The position numbers and the translations under genes are program-made. 9,273 bases of DNA, taken from contig DUTZ01000444.1 of assembly GCA_012841845.1 (NCBI GenBank), forward strand, positions 1-9,273, given 5' to 3'. Below, piece after piece: positions 4,961 through 9,273 of this stretch. Within the stretch, counting starts at the first letter, position 1. Each line of letters starts with the position of its first letter. The DNA is from Actinomycetales bacterium (GTDB lineage: Bacteria; Actinomycetota; Actinomycetes; Mycobacteriales; Mycobacteriaceae). The notes beneath the pieces were generated by a model. It was not told where the DNA came from and searched no databases. It was given only the letters and a program-made list of their open reading frames with translations.

Positions 4961-6598
4961 ATGCCCCGCGTCCTGCCCTCCGAGCCCTCCTACGGGCACC
5001 CCTCCGAGGAGAAGGTCGTCGACCTGCTCCGCGAGCAACTCGACGACGACGCCCTCGTCGTGGTGGGGCAGCGTGTCTCCACCGACGAGAAGGAGCACGA
5101 GGTCGACATCCTCGTGGCGATGCCCGGTGCGGGGATCGTGGCGATCGAGGTCAAGGCCGGCCAGATCGCCGTCGAGGACGGGCAGTGGTGGCAGGGATCC
5201 GGGTCCGCGCGCCGCAGGATCGATCCCGTGACGCAGGTCCGCGACGCGCTGTACGCCCTGCGCGGGTACGTGATGCAGGACCCGAGGTGGACCGTGCCGT
5301 ACCAGCGCTGGACCCACATGCTCGTCTTTCCCCACACCGCGTTGGACGAGGACTTCGCGATGCCGGACATCCGGCGCAACCGGGTCGTGGGCCGGGACGA
5401 GCTGGACCGGATCGGCACCCTGGCGTTCCGGCTCGCTCGGGACTCCGGCCCCTCGGATCGGCCGCTGCTCGCGCGGTCCACCGTCGGCCTGCTTGCCGAG
5501 GTGCTGGGCGGGCGCGGCCTGCCGCAGCGCGACGTGGTGGCCCGCGCGGCGGAGAACGCCGACATCGCGGACGCACTGACCCGGGAACAGTCGGTGCTCC
5601 TGCGGGCCGTCGACGCGCTGCCCCGGGTCGAGATCCGCGGTGGCGCCGGCAGCGGCAAGACCTACCTCGCCCTCGAGCAGGCGCGCCGGCTCTCCCGCCA
5701 GGGGCTCCGGGTGGCGCTGATCTGCTACTCCCACGGGCTGGCCGGCTACCTCAGGAGGGTGACGAGCGGCTGGCGGCGACGTGAGCAGCCGGCCTACGTG
5801 GGCGAGTTCCACGCGCTCGGCGTGGAGTGGGGCGCGCCCGTCGGGCCGGACGAGCGGGAGCGGTCGGCCTCCGCCGCCCGGTACTGGGAGGAGGACCTGC
5901 CCCGGCTCATGGAGGAGTTGGCGGACGGGCTGCCCGACGGCAAGCGGTTCGACGCGGTCATCGTGGACGAGGCGCAGGACTTCGCCGACAGTTGGTGGCG
6001 CCCGGTCCTCGGCGCGTTGCGCGACCGCGAGGCCGGGCGGCTCATGATCGTGGGCGACGCCGGGCAGAGCGTGTTCCAGCGCGCGGGCCGCCCGCCGGTC
6101 GACCTGGTCCCGCTGGTCCTGGACCACAATCTGCGCAACACCCGCCAGATCGCGGGTGCCTTCCTGCCGCTGGTCGGCCAGCGCATGGAACTGCGCGGCG
6201 GTATCGGACCGGAGGTGCGTTTCGTCGAGGTGGGTGTGGGAGAGGATCCCATCGGGATCGGCGACGACGAGGCGATGCGACTACTCGACCAGGGCTGGGA
6301 GCCCCGGGACGTCGCCCTGCTCACCACCGGCTCCCGCCACCCGATGCAGGTCGAACTCCAGCAGGACGGCAATGACGCCTACTGGGAGACCTTCTGGAGC
6401 GGTGAGGACATCTTCTACGGTCACGTCCTGGGCTTCAAGGGGCTCGAACGCCGGGCCGTGGTCCTGGTCTGCAACCATCACGAGGGGATGGACCGGGTGC
6501 GCGAGCGGATCTACGTGGGGCTGTCCCGGGCCACCGACGTGCTCGTGGTGGTGGGGGACGAGCAGACGGTCTCGGCTATCGACGAGGGGCGGCCATGA
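4961..6598 (+). CDS. NERD nuclease-SF1 (UvrD-like) helicase fusion protein
   Basis: A 545-residue two-part protein. Residues about 12-130 form a nuclease-related (NERD) domain: early Glu17, then EHEVDILVA with Asp49, then GIVAIEVKAG with Glu63 and Lys65, the D-x13-E-x-K pattern of restriction-endonuclease-like folds. Residues about 205-545 form a superfamily 1 helicase/ATPase core. Its motifs are Walker A GGAGSGKT (227-234), Walker B VIVDEAQD (Asp336, Glu337), motif III-like GDAGQSVF (365-372), the LDHNLRNTRQI block, FKGLERRAVVLV, and motif VI ERIYVGLSRATD (Arg523 as the likely arginine finger). All key residues are present, so both activities are probably intact. The helicase part is compact, lacking large 1B/2B insertions. 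NERD-helicases act on DNA or RNA; repair, plasmid or phage-DNA processing are possibilities and none can be chosen from sequence. The gene overlaps the following transporter gene by 4 nt (ATGA). Confidence 0.88.
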   Translation: MPRVLPSEPSYGHPSEEKVVDLLREQLDDDALVVVGQRVSTDEKEHEVDILVAMPGAGIVAIEVKAGQIAVEDGQWWQGSGSARRRIDPVTQVRDALYALRGYVMQDPRWTVPYQRWTHMLVFPHTALDEDFAMPDIRRNRVVGRDELDRIGTLAFRLARDSGPSDRPLLARSTVGLLAEVLGGRGLPQRDVVARAAENADIADALTREQSVLLRAVDALPRVEIRGGAGSGKTYLALEQARRLSRQGLRVALICYSHGLAGYLRRVTSGWRRREQPAYVGEFHALGVEWGAPVGPDERERSASAARYWEEDLPRLMEELADGLPDGKRFDAVIVDEAQDFADSWWRPVLGALRDREAGRLMIVGDAGQSVFQRAGRPPVDLVPLVLDHNLRNTRQIAGAFLPLVGQRMELRGGIGPEVRFVEVGVGEDPIGIGDDEAMRLLDQGWEPRDVALLTTGSRHPMQVELQQDGNDAYWETFWSGEDIFYGHVLGFKGLERRAVVLVCNHHEGMDRVRERIYVGLSRATDVLVVVGDEQTVSAIDEGRP

Positions 6599-7485
6599 TC
6601 TTCGACGTGTTCCGGCAGGTCTCCGGGGTGCTCATCACCGTGTTCGTGGTGAGCAGCCTGCTCAACGTGGGCCTCACCCAGAAGCCGACCAACTTCCGCA
6701 GGCACCTGCGCAAGACCCACTTCCTGTCCCGGATGCTCCTGGCGAACCTCGTGCTGGTGCCCGCGGTGATGGTGATGGCGGTCCAGGTGGTCGACCTCGA
6801 GCCGATCTATGCCGCCGGCCTCGTCGTCTTCGGCCTCTCCGCCGGCGCGCCGTTCCTCATCGCGCTGACCCGGGAGTCGAAGAACGACGTCGCGCTGGCG
6901 GCCACGGTGATGACGGTGCTCATCGTGGGAACGGTGCTGCTCATGCCCGTCCTGCTCCCGCGCCTGATCGAGGGCGTGACCGTGGACGTGTGGGCGATCG
7001 TCTGGGCGATGGTCAGCCAGATGATCCTGCCGATGGTGCTCGGCATGGCCGTGCGCCAGCACTTCGTGCCCGTCGCCGCCGCCGTCCAACCGTGGGTGGC
7101 CCGGATCAGCTCGGTGGCCCTCTACGGGCTGCTCGGCACGATGATCGTCGGCTACCTGCCGGAGATGGCCGACCCGGAGTTGTGGAAGGCGATCGTCACC
7201 GGACTCGTGGTGATCCTCATCGCCCTGTTCATCGGCTTCATGATGGGCGACGGCCACAACAAGCTCAAGAAGGTCGGGGCCCTGGCGACGGCGCAGCGCA
7301 ACACGGCCGCCGCGATGATCGTCGCGGGCACCAACTTCGACGACCCCCGGGTCGTCGTGGTGGTCACCCTCGTCAACACCTTCGGGCTCATCCTGCTCAT
7401 GGCCGCGGCCAAGGCCATGAGCCGCGACGCGGAGCTGCTGCTCACCCCGATCGGCGCGGACGTTCCCGAGCGGCGCCGCCGGTGA
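6595..7485 (+). CDS. BASS-family (bile acid:sodium symporter-like) transporter
   Basis: A 296-residue membrane protein of normal BASS length. About nine hydrophobic segments are visible (roughly 9-27, 48-66, 71-91, 99-121, 131-152, 171-188, 200-217, 237-248 and 254-275). Two family signatures stand out: FGLSAGAPF (79-87) in the first half and ATAQRNTAAAMIVAG (231-245) in the second, corresponding to the broken-helix crossover regions of BASS proteins. BASS carriers move organic anions such as bile acids, sulfated steroids, pantothenate or pyruvate, usually with sodium. ATG 6595 is preceded by GAGGG (6584-6588) at 6 nt and overlaps the helicase stop. The sulfatase gene starts 17 nt after its stop, so co-transcription is likely and a sulfated substrate is suggested. 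The substrate itself cannot be read from the sequence, and some family members are uncharacterised. Confidence 0.85.
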   Translation: MIFDVFRQVSGVLITVFVVSSLLNVGLTQKPTNFRRHLRKTHFLSRMLLANLVLVPAVMVMAVQVVDLEPIYAAGLVVFGLSAGAPFLIALTRESKNDVALAATVMTVLIVGTVLLMPVLLPRLIEGVTVDVWAIVWAMVSQMILPMVLGMAVRQHFVPVAAAVQPWVARISSVALYGLLGTMIVGYLPEMADPELWKAIVTGLVVILIALFIGFMMGDGHNKLKKVGALATAQRNTAAAMIVAGTNFDDPRVVVVVTLVNTFGLILLMAAAKAMSRDAELLLTPIGADVPERRRR

Positions 7486-7487
7486 AT

Positions 7488-7502
7488 CGGGAGGATGGGG
7501 GC
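7488..7502 (+). promoter_or_regulatory. Ribosome binding site deciding the arylsulfatase start
   Basis: GGAGG (7490-7494) precedes ATG 7503 by 8 nt, near-ideal spacing. The nearby ATG at 7495 is in another frame and abuts this site, so it is not the start. The upstream open frame of the sulfatase runs far back through the preceding genes and is not coding there. Confidence 0.7.
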
Positions 7503-9152
7503 ATGGCCCACACCTCTCAGCCCCGGCCCAACTTCCTCGTCGTGGTGGTCGACGACATGGGGTACTCCGACTGTCAGCCCTTCGGCGGCGAGATCGCCAC
7601 CCCGCGCCTGCAGGAGCTCGCCGAGTCCGGTGCCCGGTTCCGCGGGTTCCACACCAGCTCGCTGTGCGCCCCGACCCGCTCGATGCTGCTGTCCGGGTGC
7701 GACAACCACCAGGCCGGCATGGGCGTCATGCAGCCGATGCACGCCATGAACCAGTACATGCAGCCGGGCTACGAGGGCTACCTCAACCACTCGGTGCCCA
7801 CGATGGCCGAGCTGCTCCGCGACGCCGGATACCACACGTTCATGGCGGGCAAGTGGCACGTCGGGATCACCGACGACACCCGCCCGGCGGCGCGCGGCTT
7901 CGAGCGGAGCTTCTCCTTTCTCGGCGGCGGGGCCAGCCATTTCTCCGACGCCCGGCCGCTGAGCGCGTCCGAGGCCAAGCAGACGCTGTACGCCGAGGAC
8001 GACCGCTTCTGCACCCACGAGCTGCCGGACGACTTCTACACCTCGACCGCCTTCGTCGACCGGATGATCGGCTACCTGCGGGAGCAGGACGACGACCGCC
8101 CGTTCTTCGGCTACCTCGCCTTCACAGCCCCGCACGACCCGCTCCAGGTGCCGGACGAGGACCTGGACCGCTGCCGCGGCCGGTACGACGACGGCTACGA
8201 CGCGATCAAGACGGCGCGGATGCGGCGGATGACGGAGATCGGGCTCATCGATTCCGACCTCGAGGTCAACCCCGGCAGCGGGCTCTTCCCCACGTGGGAC
8301 GAGCTGTCGGAGGACGAGCGCCGCCGCGAGTCCCGGAAGATGGAGATCTACGCGGCGATGATCGAGCGGATGGACCACGAGCTCGGCCGGGTCCTCGACG
8401 AGTTGGACGCGCTGGGCAAGCGCGAGGACACCGTCGTGTTCTTCCTCTCCGACAACGGAGCCAACCCCAAGCAGCCGGAGTTCTACCAGACCAACACGGT
8501 CGAGTACATCGAGAAGGAGTTCGACAACTCCCTGGAACACATGGGCCGCGAGGGCTCCTTCGTCTCCATCGGCGGCGCGTGGGCGGAGGTCGCCGACACC
8601 CCGCTGTCCTACTTCAAGACCACCACCTACGAGGGCGGCACCCAGACCCCGCTCATCGTCGCGGGCGGGCCGGTGACCCGGAGCGGGGTCGTCACCGACG
8701 AGCTCCTCCACGTCGCGGACATCCTGCCGACGATGCTCGACCTGGCGGGGGTGCGGCGCCCCGACGAGCGCGACGGCGAGCCGATCCCGCCGCTGTACGG
8801 GCGGTCGCTGGCGCCGATGCTCACCGGGGCCACCGTGCAGCCCGTGCGCTCGGGGATGGACGCGCTGTGCTTCGAGATGCTGGAATGCCGGTCGGTGCTC
8901 TGCGGCGATTGGAAGCTGCTCTGGATGGCGCCGCCCTACGGGACCGGCGACCGGTGGCGGCTGTACAACCTCGCCGAGGATCCGCGGGAACTCGACGACC
9001 TCTCCGAGCAGTACCCCGGCAAGGTCGCCGAGCTGGAGGCGCACTGGCAGGCCTATGCGGAGTACGTGGGCTACATCGCCTCCGACGGCACGTCGGCCGC
9101 CGAGCAACTCGGCATCGACCGCTTCTTCGAGTTCCGGCTGGCCGAGGACTGA
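7503..9152 (+). CDS. Type I arylsulfatase (Cys-type, formylglycine-dependent), cytoplasmic
   Basis: A 549-residue sulfatase resembling Pseudomonas aeruginosa arylsulfatase PAS in length and residue order. The active site appears complete. It comprises Asp17-Asp18 (metal ligands in VVVVDDMGYSD), the CAPTRS signature with Cys55 (to be converted to formylglycine) and Arg59, Lys117 and His119 in GKWHVG, His211 in TAPHDP, Asp317-Asn318 in SDNGAN, and Lys372 in YFKTTTYEGG. The C-terminal domain ends in SAAEQLGIDRFFEFRLAED. It hydrolyses sulfate esters to alcohol or phenol plus sulfate, with a divalent metal (calcium in PAS). There is no N-terminal signal peptide or Tat motif, so it should act in the cytoplasm and depends on a formylglycine-generating enzyme encoded elsewhere. 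It is the third gene of the NERD-BASS-sulfatase cluster and is followed by a strong hairpin and a convergent paralogue. Confidence 0.95.
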   Translation: MAHTSQPRPNFLVVVVDDMGYSDCQPFGGEIATPRLQELAESGARFRGFHTSSLCAPTRSMLLSGCDNHQAGMGVMQPMHAMNQYMQPGYEGYLNHSVPTMAELLRDAGYHTFMAGKWHVGITDDTRPAARGFERSFSFLGGGASHFSDARPLSASEAKQTLYAEDDRFCTHELPDDFYTSTAFVDRMIGYLREQDDDRPFFGYLAFTAPHDPLQVPDEDLDRCRGRYDDGYDAIKTARMRRMTEIGLIDSDLEVNPGSGLFPTWDELSEDERRRESRKMEIYAAMIERMDHELGRVLDELDALGKREDTVVFFLSDNGANPKQPEFYQTNTVEYIEKEFDNSLEHMGREGSFVSIGGAWAEVADTPLSYFKTTTYEGGTQTPLIVAGGPVTRSGVVTDELLHVADILPTMLDLAGVRRPDERDGEPIPPLYGRSLAPMLTGATVQPVRSGMDALCFEMLECRSVLCGDWKLLWMAPPYGTGDRWRLYNLAEDPRELDDLSEQYPGKVAELEAHWQAYAEYVGYIASDGTSAAEQLGIDRFFEFRLAED

Positions 9153-9205
9153 CACGCCGCCGCCCCGGCCTCACCTGAGGCCGGGGCGGCGGCGTGTCAG
9201 TCCTC
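9144..9205. terminator. Bidirectional hairpin terminator between convergent sulfatase genes
   Basis: Two perfect 30-bp inverted arms (9144-9173 and 9176-9205) flank a 2-nt centre, CC. The arms include the last two codons (Glu-Asp) and the TGA stop of both convergent genes, plus all 44 bases between the stops. It is GC-rich with no T-run, the usual high-GC form, and by symmetry it works equally for both strands. A role in ending transcription from both sides is the simplest reading; the arms continue outward as an imperfect inverted repeat of the two gene ends. Confidence 0.8.
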
Positions 9206-9273
9206 CCCCAGCCGGAACTCGAAGAACCGGTCGATGCCCAGCTGTTCGGCCGCCGACGTGCCGTCGGACTCGA
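9197..9273 (-). CDS. Second arylsulfatase, C-terminal end only
   Basis: The minus strand from the right edge reads ESDGTSAAEQLGIDRFFEFR then LGED and a TGA stop at 9199-9197. This matches the last 24 residues of the arylsulfatase at 7503-9152 at 22 positions; the two differences are Glu for Ala and Gly for Ala. Most nucleotide differences are silent (for example GCC/GCG, GAG/GAA, CAA/CAG, CGC/CGG), so the copy appears to have been kept as a protein. The gene is convergent with the first sulfatase, and its active site and start are outside the window. Whether the whole gene is intact cannot be seen here. Confidence 0.8.
   Translation of the reverse strand, partial: ESDGTSAAEQLGIDRFFEFRLGED

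Larger units (their letters stand above)
9073..9273. repeat. Inverted repeat formed by the 3' ends of two arylsulfatase genes
   Basis: The repeat is centred between 9174 and 9175 and reaches at least to the right window edge. Over the 77 coding bases visible on the right arm (9197-9273) I count 9 mismatches against the left gene end, while the 44 bases between the stop codons are fully paired except for the 2-nt centre. The repeat probably continues beyond the window, through the second gene. Confidence 0.75.

Noticed and set aside
6156..7502. Open frame extending far upstream of the arylsulfatase start
   Set aside because: It overlaps the helicase and the BASS gene in another frame and is low-complexity; homology begins at ATG 7503, which has a good ribosome binding site.
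7152..9155. Long minus-strand open frame (667 codons) opposite the arylsulfatase and the BASS gene
   Set aside because: It is a shadow of the strongly supported sulfatase and transporter genes; its product is low-complexity and shows no family motif.
1..9273. CRISPR arrays, tRNA or rRNA genes, and a complete insertion sequence
   Set aside because: No regularly spaced repeats, cloverleaf-like or rRNA segments, or transposase motifs were seen on either strand.

Overview
The window is GC-rich DNA (strong G/C bias at third codon positions, GTG as well as ATG starts, little spacing between genes). It most likely comes from an actinobacterium of the Mycobacteriales type (Gordonia, Dietzia or Rhodococcus-like). 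That placement rests on gene content and base composition only; there is no rRNA or marker gene to fix it.

Layout, left to right. (1) The 3' end of a siderophore-interacting (ferric-siderophore reductase) gene, + strand, followed by a hairpin. (2) A monocistronic-looking DUF2236/MpaB-family oxygenase gene, + strand. Its promoter region carries a perfect 16-bp palindrome of the CRP/GlxR type that overlaps the probable -35 box. (3) A 260-bp gap holding what reads as the frameshifted C-terminal remnant of a minus-strand gene. (4) A pRiA4b ORF-3 / IS1096 TnpR-like passenger protein gene, minus strand, with less biased codon use than its neighbours. (5) A complete minus-strand biotin uptake operon bioY-bioM-bioN (S component, ATPase, EcfT-like membrane protein). 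(6) Divergent from it, a + strand cluster: a NERD nuclease-SF1 helicase fusion, a BASS-family (bile acid:sodium symporter-like) transporter overlapping it by 4 nt, and 17 nt further on a type I arylsulfatase with a complete active site. (7) A 30-bp perfect hairpin spanning the arylsulfatase stop codon, then the 3' end of a second, convergent arylsulfatase whose last 24 residues match the first at 22 positions.

How the parts may work together. BioYMN imports biotin. The BASS transporter plus a sulfatase without a signal peptide suggests uptake of a sulfated organic compound followed by cytoplasmic desulfation; this is an inference from gene order. The NERD-helicase is co-arranged with them but is probably a DNA-processing protein with no obvious link to sulfur. 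I see no tRNA, rRNA, CRISPR array or transposase. The most unusual structures are the inverted sulfatase pair with its shared hairpin, the palindromic operator at the oxygenase promoter, and the three-frame gene relic.
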